Shown: piece by piece, positions 1 through 64,000 of the stretch
Layout of the letters: the number at the start of each line of letters is the position of its first letter
Position numbering within the stretch: position 1 is the stretch's first letter
DNA from: Achatina immaculata
Lineage: Eukaryota > Mollusca > Gastropoda > Stylommatophora > Achatinidae
DNA: 64,000 bases
Direction of reading: 5' to 3'
NCBI GenBank assembly: GCA_009760885.1
Contig: CM019699.1
Coordinates: 44,620,268 to 44,684,267 of the forward strand
The notes under the pieces: generated by a model
What the model was told of the DNA's origin: nothing
The model's database searches: none
Seen by the model: only the letters and a program-made list of their open reading frames with translations
Position numbers and translations under genes: made by a program

Positions 1-429
1 CATATACTATCTTGGCACATTTGTAATGCACAAAATTTTGTCAAGTCACTTTCAAAGAATTGTGCACTTTGACTTGGTCCATTACTTCCCGCCCAATACA
101 CAGATCTATCTGACCGGAGTACAACAATAATTGTATAAATAGAAAGAAACAAAATGTGTATAAATAGAGAGAAACAAACAAATAAAAAAGTGTAAATAGA
201 GACACTGTGGTCATACTATCTTATCAGCACCATTTTTATCTGTGGTCACAGAGTGTGAGTATATAGAAGACGTTCATTACAAACAAAACAGAATACCAGC
301 AGTTCCATTATATCAAAAATACTCGGGCAAATACAAACAGGGTTCAGTATATCTCCTACACTTCTACTTCAAGCCTGCTTCAACAATCTTAGTTCGGGTA
401 TGTGTTATATGACTCTCATGCATCAATTA

Positions 430-770
430 TGAATCATCTACATACATTATACCAATTATGAATTATCTACATACATTATACCAATCATTAACCATCAACA
501 CGATACACCAATCATTAATCATCTACACATGATACATCAATCATTAATCATCTACACATGATACATCAATCATTATCACCTACACGTAATATACCAATCA
601 TTAACCATCTACACATGATACATCAATCATTAATCATCTACACATGATACACCAATCATTAATCATCTACACATGATACACCAATCATTAACCATCTATA
701 CATGATACGCCTATCATTAATCATCTACAAATATTAGTCATCTACATATGATACACCAATCAACATTCAT
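430..770. repeat. 29-bp minisatellite (copy in each duplicated block)
   Basis: Units built around CATCTACACATGATACACC and AATCATTAA, with point variants. The same array recurs at about 1682-2022 in the second copy. Confidence 0.85.
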
Positions 771-1209
771 CTATCTGTGAAACACAAACCAACACTCATC
801 TAGCTATGTACATCACTCATCAACTCTTTCATGCCTAACCAACACTGCCAGTGCTGGTAGGTCTCGCACACCCGTATGAATCAATGCTCAGAAGAAAATT
901 TTGGCAGTCTAACTAAAATGAAAAACCGCACATTTCCAAGCCAGCCCATATTTTTAAGTTACAAAGTAACTTCCTTCTAGTTTCTTTCTACCAAAATTTC
1001 TCATCAAAATTTATCTTGCTAGAGTGTGGGAATTAATTCAGGAGTGAAAGGGTGTTCTAACATGTCTGCTCTGACACAAGCAAAAATATAGATGATCCAG
1101 AAAAGAAACAAACTTACAATTCAACCAAAAAAATAGTCACCTCTGTCAAGCCAGATATACAAGATACCATTTACATACAATCATCATATGAAATGATCAA
1201 ACAATCAGA

Positions 1210-1212
<3 letters not shown>

Positions 1213-1241
<29 letters not shown>

Positions 1242-1252
1242 CTATATATCTA
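1213..1252. repeat. (TA)n microsatellite at the duplication junction
   Basis: About 38 bases of alternating TA running into TCTATATATCTA, directly before the second block copy begins at 1253. Confidence 0.9.
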
Positions 1253-2233
1253 CATATACTATCTTGGCACATTTGTAATGCACAAAATTTTGTCAAGTCA
1301 CTTTCAAAGAATTGTGCACTTTGACTTGGTCCATTACTTCCCGCCCAATACACAGATCTATCTGACCGGAGTACAACAATAATTGTATAAATAGAAAGAA
1401 ACAAAATGTGTATAAATAGAGAGAAACAAACAAATAAAAAAGTGTAAATAGAGACACTGTGGTCATACTATCTTATCAGCACCATTTTTATCTGTGGTCA
1501 CAGAGTGTGAGTATATAGAAGACGTTCATTACAAACAAAACAGAATACCAGCAGTTCCATTATATCAAAAATACTCGGGCAAATACAAACAGGGTTCAGT
1601 ATATCTCCTACACTTCTACTTCAAGCCTGCTTCAACAATCTTAGTTCGGGTATGTGTTATATGACTCTCATGCATCAATTATGAATCATCTACATACATT
1701 ATACCAATTATGAATTATCTACATACATTATACCAATCATTAACCATCAACACGATACACCAATCATTAATCATCTACACATGATACATCAATCATTAAT
1801 CATCTACACATGATACATCAATCATTATCACCTACACGTAATATACCAATCATTAACCATCTACACATGATACATCAATCATTAATCATCTACACATGAT
1901 ACACCAATCATTAATCATCTACACATGATACACCAATCATTAACCATCTATACATGATACGCCTATCATTAATCATCTACAAATATTAGTCATCTACATA
2001 TGATACACCAATCAACATTCATCTATCTGTGAAACACAAACCAACACTCATCTAGCTATGTACATCACTCATCAATCCTTTCAGCCTATAGTATACTCAT
2101 AACAAGGAGTTGGTAGGGCAAGCTGATGCTCCAACTATCTGTCTGACAGACTGCCATTTGTTGCATGTGACCGGCTGGATAAGAAATCAGCACTTGTTTT
2201 ACCTGTGCTTGTATACTAAAAGATGAGTGCAAC

Positions 2234-53849
<51,616 letters not shown>

Positions 53850-53997
53850 GGCTCCAGCTCAGGCGTGCAGACACATCTTAATCTCTTGAGGCAACCAGGT
53901 ACCTGGACATCTACCTCTATCCCAGCTCCACAGAGCGACTTAAGATTCCGTTCGTCAACGACAGTACTATAACCGAACTGGAAGCTCTAATCTTATA

Positions 53998-54053
53998 CAT
54001 TTATAACATCCCTAACTATAGATTTAGAACTAAATTGCGTCCATTTATAACAT
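53998..54053 (-). promoter_or_regulatory. Duplicated TATA-like element upstream of CDK exon 1
   Basis: On the minus strand GTTATAAATG occurs at 53998-54009 and again at 54042-54053, because a 44-bp segment is tandemly repeated here (about 53998-54085). The two sites lie about 150 and 195 bases upstream of the exon 1 ATG, a workable TATA position for a short 5' UTR. This is a motif match only. Confidence 0.22.
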
Positions 54054-54604
54054 CCCTAACTATAGATTTAGAACTAAACTGCGTCCACTAAAATAGAAAA
54101 CAAGAGCGTCATTTACTGGTTAGAAATAAATAAAGGGAGCAATCATTCCTGCAATCAGACTCTTACAAGAAGACAGCTAGCAACGCACTGAAAAGCACTT
54201 CATTAAAGTTAGCTTAAACGCTGGCTAATTTTCTAAACTTTCTCTTAAAGTTTAGTTAATGTATTGAAAGTGTTTCCTCACAGATATAATAGATGTGTTC
54301 ATGGGAATTTCATCTTTTTTTTCCAACTCTAATTCAGTAACAAGAGAAAAGACCGAACTAACGGTTTACTGCTCGGAATGGCAACCCTGCATGCTTGTGA
54401 TAGCAACATCCGCAAACACACACCACACACTTGAAAAAGATAACTAAGACATAGTTCAGCCCTCCCCCGCCGACACACACACACCCACTACACCATGAGC
54501 AATACAGAGACATCTAACCTGATGAATGCCACCAATATCACTCATGCTACAGTGTGCTCGCTTTGTGCAGCCATGCTGGTACTAGATCATTCAATAAAGT
54601 CACA
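54054..54604. other. Unique sequence upstream of the kinase gene
   Basis: AT-rich, no repeat apart from the 44-bp duplication at its left edge. Confidence 0.45.
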
Positions 54605-56165
54605 TCGTGGGTCATGAGGGAATCCTAGAACATGACCTAGTGGGTCGTGAGTGCCCATCGGAGCAAGTCTAGTAGGTCATTAGGACTGCCCATAAGAATA
54701 TGAGCTAGTTGGTCAAGAGGGCTGCCCACCAGGATAAGGCCCAACATAGGCATCTCACAGCATGATCTTGTTGCCCACCAGAATAAGGCCTCAGCTGGGC
54801 ATCTCAAAAACATGATCTTGTTGCCCACCAGAATAAGGCCTCAGCTGGGCATCTCAAAAACATGATCTTGTTGCCCACCAGAATAAGGCCACAGATAGGC
54901 ATCTCAAAGCATGATCTTGTTGCCCACCAGAATAAGGCCACAGCTGGGCATCTCAAAAACATGATCTTGTTGCCTACCAGAATAAGGCCACAGCTGGGCA
55001 TCTCAAAAACATGATCTTGTTGCCCACCAGAATAAGGCCACAGCTGGGCATCTCAAAAGCATGATCTTGTTGCCTACCAGAATAAGGCCACAGCTGGACA
55101 TCTCAAAAACATATCTTGTTGCCCACCAGAATAAGGCCCCAGCTGGGCATCTCAAAAACATGATCTTGCTGCCTACCAGAATAAGGACCCAGATAGGCAT
55201 CTCAAAAACATGATCTTGTTGCCTAACAGAATAAGGACCCGGATAGGCATCTCAAAAACATGATCTTGTTGCTTACCAGAATAAGGCCCCTAGGAGGCAT
55301 CTCAAAAACATGATCTTGCTGCATACCAGAATATGGCTCCAGATAGGCATCTCAAAGCACGATCTTGCTGCCCATTTGAATAAAGCTAAAGCTGGGCATC
55401 TCAAAAGCATGATCTTGTTGCCTAACAGAATAAGGCCACAGCTGGGCATCTCAAAAGCATGATCTTGTTGCCCACCAGAATAAGGCCACAGCTGGGCATC
55501 TCAAAGCATGATATTGTTGCCTACCAGAATAAGGCCACAGCTGGGCATCTTAAAAGCATGATCTTGTTGCCCACCAGAATAAGGCCCCAGCTGGGCATCT
55601 CAAAAGCATGATCTTGTCGGCTACCAGAATAAGGCCACAGATGGGCATCTCAAAAACATGATCTTGTTGCCTACCAGAATAAGGCCACAGCTGGGCATCT
55701 CAAAAGCATGATCTTGTCGCCTAACAGAATAAGGCCACAGATGGGCATCTCAAAAACATGATCTTTTTGCCTACCAGAATAAGGCCACAGCTGGGCATCT
55801 CAAAAGCATGATCTTGTCGCCTACCAGAATAAGGCCACCGATGGGCATCTCAAAAACATGATCTTGTTGCCTACCAGAATAAGGCCACAGCTGGGCATCT
55901 CAAAAATAAGATCTTGTTGCCTACCAGAATAAGGCCACAGTTGGGCATCTCAAAAACATGATCTTGTTGCCTACCAGGATAAGGCCACAGCTGGGCATCT
56001 CAAAGCATGATCTTGTTGCCTACCAGAATAAGGCCACAGCTGGGCATCTCAAAAGCATGATCCTGTTGCCTACCAGAATAAGGCCACACTGGGCATCTCA
56101 AAGCATGATCTTGTTGCCTACCAGGATAAGGCCACACTGGGCATCTCAAAGCATGATCCTGTTGG
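54605..56165. repeat. 50-bp minisatellite, about 31 units
   Basis: Units AATAAGGCCACAGCTGGGCA, TCTCAAAAGCATGATCTTGT, TGCCTACCAG. Length varies by 1 bp (AAAGC/AAAAGC), so frames drift. It sits upstream of the kinase start. Confidence 0.95.
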
Positions 56166-56399
56166 TTATGAAGGCGTCACAGAACTTTACCCAAATGGCC
56201 ATGAAGAAATTCTAGACATGAACTTGTTAGTCACGGGTAGACTGTCATAGAGATACAAAGATGATCTTTCTCACAATCAAGAACAGATAAATGATCAAGG
56301 GGACATTCTAGGACAAGATCTAATTGAAGACGGGGAAATCCTAGGACATGATCTAGTTGGGGGTGGGTGGAAGAACATCCCAGATTCTATGACATGATC

Positions 56400-56485
56400 T
56401 AGTTCATGATGGAGGATATTCTAGAACATGTTCTGAATGATGACGATGATGATGATGACGATGATGATGGATATTCTAGAACATT

Positions 56486-56524
<39 letters not shown>

Positions 56525-56740
56525 GGGGACATTCAAAAACATGTTCTGAGTGACGATGATGATGGTGGGGGATATTCTAGAACATATTCTGGATGATGAT
56601 GATGATGATGATGGTGGCGGTGGCGGTGGGGGAATTCTAGAACATGTTCTTGATGATGATGATGATGATGATGATGGGGAACATTCAAGTCATGATCTCA
56701 ATGATGATGAAGATGGGGGACATTCTAGACCATGTTCTGA

Positions 56741-56780
<40 letters not shown>

Positions 56781-57085
56781 CCACGACGACAACGATGATG
56801 ATGATGATGATGACGATGGAGGACATACTAGAACATGTTGTGAATGATGATGATGATGGGTGACATTCTGGGACATGATCTACAAGATGTTGGGGACATC
56901 CTAAGATATGATATGGTTGAGTATGGGGACATCCTAGGACTTGATAGAGAGTGGATCTAGTTCAGAACGGGGACATTCTCGGACATGATTCTGTTGATGA
57001 TGGAGACATTTTAGGACATGATCTAGATGATCCGAGGAAATATTCCCAAACATGATCTAAATGATGATGATGATGATGGGGAGAT
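56400..57085. repeat. (GAT)n-rich array with a recurring palindromic motif
   Basis: Expanded GAT runs separated by TTCTAGAACATGTTCTGAAT-type spacers. The exact palindrome AGAACATGTTCT is at 56423-56434 and about 56638-56649, with variants near 56480, 56577, 56722 and 56827. Asp-rich and Met-rich open frames are repeat effects. Confidence 0.9.
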
Positions 57086-58489
57086 TCTAGGACATGATAC
57101 AGAAAGGGGCATCCTGCAACATGATCCAAGCAACCATCAATTAATTGGAAAATAAAAATGTTATAAGAAACAACAACAACAATGTACAGACAACGGCAAC
57201 AATTGAAAAAAATTCCAGAGATAATCATCAGGAGAACAAATCATCTTTATCTACTGTATTGTCTGGACAGATATCTCACAGTACGTCTGTGTTAAGTGTA
57301 AAAGTCTGTCATGACAACATGGCCTAACACAGAGAAGCAGGAGAGTGGACCAGTGACTTAGACACGTGGACCTAGATACTCAAACTCCTGTATGAGAAAG
57401 TCATAAAAGAGCGCTGTGACCTGAATCATGGAAACCATTTACTGGTCCTTCCAACACTCACTCATAATTCATATACACAATTACTGATGACTTGGGAGTT
57501 TTATTATTATTATGCGATAATACATATATAATATAACAATTACACTTCTCACACGGCAGTAAAGTGTGTTACATGGCAGCAATCTAACATATTTGTTACA
57601 TGTCAGTAATGTAACTGTTTTTTACACGGCAGTAAAGTAACAGTTGTATTTATTGCACGGTTGTAATATAAGTTACATTTTTTTACACGGCTATAATGTA
57701 ACACTTATACTGCCTACACAGTGCTAATCTCAAAGTGTTATCGTATATGCACAGTGATAATATAAGCGTAACATTAACTAAAGGAAGATGCGTGTTAAAT
57801 CATAATAATGTAATATTATAATAATGTGTCAACTAAAATGAAAATAATGTTAATATTTCTGTGTCACACAATATGAAATGTTAAGTTTTTCTTCTTCTTT
57901 TTTGCATAAAGGTAAAAATAATATAACATTTCCATTATGCACACGCAATAGTTTCTATAAGCCCCACGCGAACTAGCTTACATTTCTATTATACGCGTCA
58001 ATATAATCTAACAATTCTATTATCCTAGCTCATGAAATCTAACATTTTAACTTACTATTTTTCTCAAGTCTAACACTTCTAGTAATAACACATAAATAAC
58101 AACCGCACACGTAACATTTCTAATAAGCAGGTAGATAACGATTGCTCTCTAGTAAGATAATAAGCGCGCGCGCACACACATCTGGGCTAGTATAAGGCCA
58201 CGTTATGTACAGCTCTCCTACCCACACTTAAAATGCCTTCCTTGTTGCTTCCAGAATGCAGGTACACATCTGCACACGCACACACGACAATAACCTTGAC
58301 CTCCCAGGCAAGGGAAAAGTGCATGAGCAGGGAGAAAGGAATCCAGTAGCTAGAAAGAAAGGTCGGCGCCTTACTCGTTTGTTTTGTGCTTCTTCCCCCC
58401 CCCCCCCCCCCCCCGCCCTTTTTTCACATTCATTTCTTCTCTTATAGACGCGGCCATATTTTGTTTGCGGCCAAAGTATTCCTGATAAT
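57086..58489. other. Mostly unique AT-rich sequence
   Basis: Loose repeats of ACACGGCAGTAAAGTAACA (57545-57720), (CG/CA) dinucleotides at 58166-58180 and a poly-C of 20 at 58395-58414. No gene recognised. Confidence 0.5.
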
Positions 58490-59085
58490 TTTGGCCTCTG
58501 TCACGTTCGTTTTATATTCAGAGTAACTCATCTTCGGCCTCTGCCGTATTCTCTTTATACACTCATCTTTGGTCTCTGCCACTTTCGTTTTATACTCAGA
58601 TTAACTCATCTTTGATCTCTGCTATGTTCGCTTTATATTCAGATTAACTCGTCTTTGGTCTCTGTCGCTTTCACTTTGTACTCAGATAAACTCATATTTG
58701 GTCTTATTGTTGCTTTTGTTTCATACTCAGATTAGCTCATCTTTGGTCTCTGTCGCTTTCGCTTTATACTCAGATTAGCTCATCTTTGGTCTTACTGTTG
58801 CTTTCACTTTATACTCAGATTAGCTCATCTTTGGTCTCTGTCGCTTTCGCTTTATACTCAGATTAGCTCATCTTTGGTCTTATTGTTGCTTTTGCTTTAT
58901 ACTCAGATTAGCTCATCTTTGGTCTCTGCCATGTTTGCTTATACTCAGATTACCTCATCTTTTGTCTTATTGTCGCTTTCGCTTTATACTTATATTAACT
59001 CATCTTTGGTCTTATTGTCGCTTTCGCTTTATACTCATATTAACTCATCTTTGGTCTCTGCCACGTTCGCTCTATACTCAGTCTA
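58490..59085. repeat. ~43-bp degenerate minisatellite, about 13 units
   Basis: Units TTTGGTCTCTGTCGCTTTCG, CTTTATACTCAGATTAGCTC, AT; two unit types (TCTCTGTC and TCTTATTGTT) alternate. Confidence 0.9.
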
Positions 59086-59205
59086 AATCATTTGAAACTT
59101 GTCCTTGTTTTTTTTTTATGTATCTTTCTGTTTCTGTCCCAAGAACAGAAGAGTAGAAGAACAGAAGTATTGCTGACAACTGTAAACTTGTCTCTGCCAT
59201 GCATG

Positions 59206-59927
59206 CAGGAAACTCTACTGTAGAGAGCGGAACAACAACACAACTCCGTCAGATCATCAGAGAAAGTACCCCCCCCCCCCCCCGACAAGTGTTTAGGCCC
59301 TATTAAACTCCTGACACCTTAAGGTGGGCCCCTCTGGGTCATGACTCCCAGAGGTCTTGTGAGTTGTTGCTTTCTTCGTCCCGGGACTGAACCCATGATC
59401 TTCCAGTTGCCACTGCACTTTTTTGAAGTGCATCTTCAGCGATTCAGCTATGGAGGACTGGTATTGGCCGTGACAAACGAAATTATTTATGTTCTCAGTG
59501 CTTGTTACGCATACTCCACAGCCAGCATGAGGCCTTTTCTGCTGTTTCTGAAGGGCTTTTCAATGCCCTTGCTCTCGCTTGTCCCTTTATGCCCAGTTGC
59601 TTACATAGGTCATATGCTGATGTTGCTACGAATCTTCTCGCTCCCACTTCTACAGCTATCACTTTTGCCCTGACTCCTGCCTCCTGCCTCAGTTGGTTGA
59701 CCAGGTCTTTGTACTTCTCACATTTGAATAAATGCTGTTCCTCTATTCTTGTTTCGTATGGGACCGTAAACTCGATCATTATTAGTTCCTGTTTTTCTAT
59801 GGAGTACACTACAATGTCCGGTGGCATTCCTGTGTTCTTGATGGCAGTCGGGTATTCTCTTCTTACTGGTAGGTCCACTATCACATCCCAGTCATTTCCA
59901 CCATCTGGCAGTGATGGTAAGGGAATG
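59206..59927 (-). mobile_element. Restriction-like-endonuclease retrotransposon tail (copy 2), interrupted by a SINE
   Basis: Frame 59495-59884 matches copy 1 (25712-26915): MPPDIVVYSIEKQELIMIEF, TVPYETRIEEQHLFKCEKY, then ARRFVATSAYDLCKQLGIKG where copy 1 has a stop. Here RPD is PPD. The 3' UTR GCAGGAAACTCT...GTAGAGAG (59208-59260) is separated from the frame by a 239-bp insertion, absent from copy 1 at ATCATCAG/TGCTTG. The left part of the nuclease region is truncated near 59927. Confidence 0.87.
59261..59498 (-). mobile_element. tRNA-derived SINE with a poly-G end, inserted into the endonuclease-type element
   Basis: On the minus strand an A-box-like TAGCTGAATCGCTGAAG (59450-59434) and a B-box GGTTCAGTCCC (59393-59383) are followed by a body with CTCTGGGAGTCATGACCCAG. 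The 3' end is a run of 15 G (C at 59269-59283). Comparison with copy 1 of the host element defines both ends. Confidence 0.8.
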
Positions 59928-59939
59928 TTCTACTTCACA

Positions 59940-60030
59940 AAAAAAAAAACAAACTCACAAGACCTCTGGGAGTCATGACCCAGAGGGGCCTACCCCCACC
60001 TTAGAGTGTCAGGAGATTAACAGGGCCGAA
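59940..60030 (+). mobile_element. Partial second copy of the same SINE, opposite orientation
   Basis: ACTCACAAGACCTCTGGGAG, TCATGACCCAGAGGGG, CACCTTAGAGTGTCAGGAG match the SINE body in inverted orientation over about 75 bases, so the two form an inverted repeat around the nuclease frame. Confidence 0.78.
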
Positions 60031-60269
60031 GCACTTTTCTGGGGATGGAGATCTGAAGGGATGTGTTGGTGTTCCGCTCCTTCTACAGTGGAGCTTCTTG
60101 CACACAGCCAGACTGTGGCATGTGAAACAGTTCTTTATACTGCGCTTAGTTGTAAACTTGACGCTTTCTCAAGTCTGCCAGGATGCTGGTGTGAGTCGCA
60201 CAGATTTTCGGGCACGTTATTTAGATTCTAGTTGGTAGAACTGAATGTCACGACTTCGGCTACTTACTG

Positions 60270-60274
60270 ATGGC

Positions 60275-60324
<50 letters not shown>

Positions 60325-61361
60325 AGCTTTGTGTGGGTGAGGGAGAGAGAGAGAAAATACGGCTTCCTGTGTGTGTATGTGAGAGAGAGAAAGAGAGAAA
60401 ATACGGCTTCGTGTGTGTGTGAGAAAGAGAGGGAGAAAATACGGCTTCGTGTGTGTGTGAGAAAGAGAGACAGAAAATACGGCTTCGTGTGTGTATGTGA
60501 GAGAGAGAAAATACGGTTTCGTATGTGTGAGAGAGGGAGAGAGAAAATATGACTTCGTGTGTGCATGAGAGAGAGAGACATAGAGAGAGAGAAAATACGG
60601 TTTCGTGTGTGTATATGTGTGTGAGAGAGACAAAATACGGCTTTGTGTGTGTATGTGTGAGAGAGACAAAATACGGTTTCGTGTGTGTGTATGTGACAGA
60701 GAGAGAGAGATAGAGAGAGAGAGAAAATACGGCTCTGAGTGTGTATGTGAGAGACAGAGAGAGAAAATACGGCTTCGTGTGTGTGTGAGAGAGAGAGATA
60801 GAAAGAGAAAATATGGTTTCGTGTGTGTGTGTGAGATAGAGAGAGAGAATACGGCTTCGTGTGAAAGTGAGAGAGAGATAGAGAGAGAAAATACGACTTC
60901 GTGTGTGCATGAGAGAGAGAAAATACGTCTTTGTTTGTGTGTGTGTGTGAGAGAGAGAGAGAATACGGTTACGTGTGTGTATGTGAGAAAATACGGCTTC
61001 GTGTGTGTGTGAGAGAGAGTTAGAGAATATAAAGATTCGTGTGTGCGTGTATGTGTGAGAGAGAAAATACGACTTCGTATGTGTATGTGAGAGAGAATAT
61101 ACGGCTTCGAGTGTGTGTATGTGAGAGAGAGAGAGAGAGAACATGGATATGTGAGTGTGTGAGAGAGAGAGAAAATACGGCTTCGTGTGTGTGAGAGTGT
61201 GAGAGATAGAGAGAGAGAAAATACTCCTTCGTTAGTGTGTGTGAGAGAGATAAAGAAAATACGTCTTCGTGTGTGTGTATGTGAAAAAGAGAGAGAGAGA
61301 GAAAGAAAATACGGCTTCGTGTGTGTATGCGTGTGAGAGAGAAAGAAAATAAGGTTTCGTT

Positions 61362-61398
<37 letters not shown>

Positions 61399-61836
61399 AA
61401 ATACGACTTCCTGTGTGTGTGGATCTGTAACAGAGAAAGAGAAAGAAAATACGCCTTCGTATGTGTGCGTGCGAGAGAGACAGAAAGAAGGAGGGAGAAA
61501 ATAAGGCTTCGTGAGTGTGTTTGTGTGAGATAATACGGATTCGTGCGTATGTATGAGAGAGAGAGAGAGTGAGTTACAAACACGCCTTCGTGTGTGTATG
61601 TGAGAGAGAGACAGAAAGAGAGAAAGAAATACGGCTTCGTGTGTGTGTATGTGTGAGAGATAGAGAAAATACGGCTTCGTATTTGTGTAGTGTGTGAGAG
61701 AGAGAGAGATAGAGGGAAAATATGGCTTCATATGTGTGAGAAAGAGAGAGAGAGTGTGTGTGTGTGTGAAAGTACGGCATCGTGCGTATGTGTGTGAGAG
61801 ATAGAAATAAAATACGTATTCGTTTGTGTGTATGTA

Positions 61837-61879
<43 letters not shown>

Positions 61880-62399
61880 GGCTTCGTGTGCGTGTATAGG
61901 CGTGTGAGACAGAGAAAATACGGCTTCGTGCGTGAGAGAGACAGAGAAAATTCGTCTTCGTCTGTGTGTATGAGAAAGAAAAGGAGACATAAAATACGGC
62001 TTCGTGTGTGTGGATGTGTGTGAGAGGGAGGGAGAGAGAGAAAGAAAATACGGATTCGTGTGTGTGGATGTGTGTGACAGGGAGGGAGAGAGAGAGAAAG
62101 AAAATACGGATTCGTGTGTTTATGAGAGAGAGAGAGAGAGTAAATACGGTTTTGTGTGTATGTGTGTGAGAGAAAGAGAGAAAATAAGGCTTAGGGTGTG
62201 TGTGTGAGAGACAAAGAGAAAGAAAATACGGCTTCGTATGTGTGTGTGAGAGTGAGATAGAGAGAAAATACTGCTTCGTGTATGTGTATGTGTGAAAGAG
62301 AGATACAGGGAGAGAAAATACGGCTTCGTGTGTGTGTATATGTGTAAGAGAGAGAAAATACGGTTTCATGTGTGTGTGAGAGAGAGAAAATACGGCTTC

Positions 62400-62430
<31 letters not shown>

Positions 62431-64000
62431 AAGAAAATACACCTTCCTATGTGTGTGTGATAGAGAAAGAGAGAAGGAGAAAATATACAGCTTTGTGTAT
62501 GTGTATGGTTGTGAGAGAGAGAGAGAGACAAAATACGGTTTTTGTGTGTGTGTGAGAGAGAGAGAACACAATGCTTCGTGTGAGAGAGAGAGAGAGAAAG
62601 AAAATACGGCTTCGTGTGTGTTTCTGTGAGAGAGAGAGAGAGAGAGAGAGAAAATAAGGCTTTGTGTGTGTGTGTGAAAGAGAGAGATAGAGAGAGAGAG
62701 AGAGATAACACGGCTTTGTGTGTATGTGTGAGAGATAGAGAGAGAGAGAGAAAATACGGCTATGTGTGAGAGAGAGAGAGAGAGAGAAAATACGGCTTCG
62801 TGTGTGCGTATGTGTGAGACAGTGTGAGAAAAATACGGCTTCGTGTGTGCATGTGGGTGTGAGAGAGAGAAAGTATGGCTTCGCGTGTGTATGTGTGTGA
62901 GATAAAAAAAATACGTCGTCGTGTGTATGTGTGTGTGTGTGAGAAAGAGAGAAAATATGTCTTCGTGTGTGTGAAAGAGAGTGAGAAAGTATGGTTTTGT
63001 GTGTGTCTTTGTGTATGTGGGTGAGAGAGCGAAAATATGGCTTCGTCTGTGTATGTTTGTGTGTAAGAGAGAGAGAGACAGTGAATGCATGGCTTCATGA
63101 GTGTGTATGTGTGCGTGAGAGAGAGAGAGAGAGAGATAGAGAGAAAGTATGGCTTCGTGTATGTGTGTGAGAGAAACTATGGTTTTGTGTGTTTATGTGT
63201 GTGAGAGAGAGGAAAGTATGGCTTCGAGTGTGTATGTGTGTGTGATAGAGAGACAATAAGGCTTCGTGTGTGCATATGTGTGTGTGAGAGAGAGAAAGTT
63301 TGGCTTCGTGTGTGTGTATGTGACAGAGAGAGAGAGAGAGAGAGAGAGAGAAAACACGGCTTCGTGTGTGTTTGTGTGAGAGAGAGAAAGAGAAAGTATG
63401 GTTTCGTGTGTGTATATATGTGAGAGAGAGAGAGAGAGAGAGAAAGAGAAAGTATGATTTCGTGTGTGTGTATATATGTGAGAGAGAGTGAAAGTACGGC
63501 TTTGTGTGTGTATTTGTGTGTGAGAGAGAGGAAGTATAGTATGGCTTCGTGTGTGTATGTGTGTGTGTGAGAGAGAGAAAGTATGGCTTCGTGTGTGTAT
63601 GTGTGTGAGAGAGTGAAAGTATGGCCTGTGTTTGTATATGTGTGTGAGAGAGTGAAAGTATGGCCTGTGTTTGTATATGTGTGTGAGAGAGTGAAAGTAT
63701 GGCCTGTGTCTGTATGTGTGTGTGAGAGAGTGAAAGTATGGCCTGTGTTTGTATATGTGTGTGAGAGAGTGAAAGTATGGCCTGTGTTTGTATGTGTGCG
63801 TGAGAGAAAGAAAGTATGGCTTCGTATATGTGTGTGTGTCTGTGTGAGAGAGAGAAAGTACGGCTTTGTATGTGTGTGTGTGTCTGTGTGAAAGAGAGAA
63901 AGTACGGCTTCGTGTGTGTATGTGTGTGACACAGAGAAAAATACGGCTGTGTGTATGTGTGTGAGAGAGAAAGAAAGAGAGAAAATACGGCTTCGTGTAT
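60270..64000. repeat. 3.7-kb GA/GT-rich array, open at the window end
   Basis: Units consist of (GA)n, then AAAATACGGCTTCGTGTGTG or AAAGTATGGCTTCGTG, then (GT/AT)n; lengths vary from 35 to 70 bp. A tighter 39-bp block (GTGAAAGTATGGCCTGTGTT) lies at 63612-63800. Minus-strand frames rich in SLSLSHTHT (up to 504 codons) reflect the dinucleotides. Confidence 0.96.

Larger units (their letters stand above)
1..2075. repeat. Tandem segmental duplication, 823-bp copies 1,252 bp apart
   Basis: Bases 1-823 recur with no difference I could see at 1253-2075; 824-1252 is a single-copy spacer ending in a (TA)n tract. The left edge is cut by the window, so the true unit may be longer. It lies beyond the 3' end of the kinase gene. 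Confidence 0.93.

Noticed and set aside
60217..63932. Open frames up to 504 codons rich in SLSLSHTHT
   Set aside because: They are direct translations of GA/GT dinucleotide repeats.

Overview
The window is eukaryotic and very probably from an invertebrate animal, most likely a mollusc; that placing rests on retroelement style and minisatellite load and is an inference. It holds one real host gene on the minus strand, spread over about 51.6 kb and read from 53849 down to 2234. I rebuilt it from splice sites and reading-frame phase. Fourteen coding exons join without a phase error into 1,407 nt, giving a 468-residue PCTAIRE-type cyclin-dependent kinase (CDK16/17/18 family). The glycine loop, catalytic lysine, PCTAIRE helix, HRD and DFG motifs and a CDK17-like tail ending RRQSMLF are all present. 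Exon 3 lies inside a tandemly duplicated 1,544-bp block, so the window carries two identical in-frame copies of it. A cysteine-rich exon at 20621-20818 could be an alternative first exon.

Layout, left to right. 1-2075: two copies of an 823-bp block beyond the gene's 3' end. 2234-20818: exons 14 to 3, separated by introns full of minisatellites, three 5'-truncated retrotransposon tails or fragments and one tRNA-derived SINE. 20.8-49.5 kb: one giant intron between exons 2 and 3. It contains decayed and nested non-LTR retrotransposons (RTE-like, and one with a restriction-like endonuclease), a 2,115-bp tandem duplication, and arrays with units from 16 to about 75 bp, some with higher-order structure. 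49.5-53.9 kb: exon 2, a 160-bp tandem duplication, and exon 1. 54-64 kb: sequence upstream of the gene, made of a 50-bp array, a GAT-rich array, a second endonuclease-type element interrupted by a SINE, and a 3.7-kb GA/GT-rich array that runs off the window.

By hand tally about 45% of the window is tandem repeat. The long open frames inside arrays (up to 814 codons) follow from the repeat units and are not genes. Retroelement copies dated by target-site duplications sit inside minisatellite arrays. All well-bounded insertions inside the gene except the nested minus-strand ones at 22.8-27.1 kb are antisense to the kinase. All coordinates, phases and duplications were read by eye; no database search or transcript data was available.
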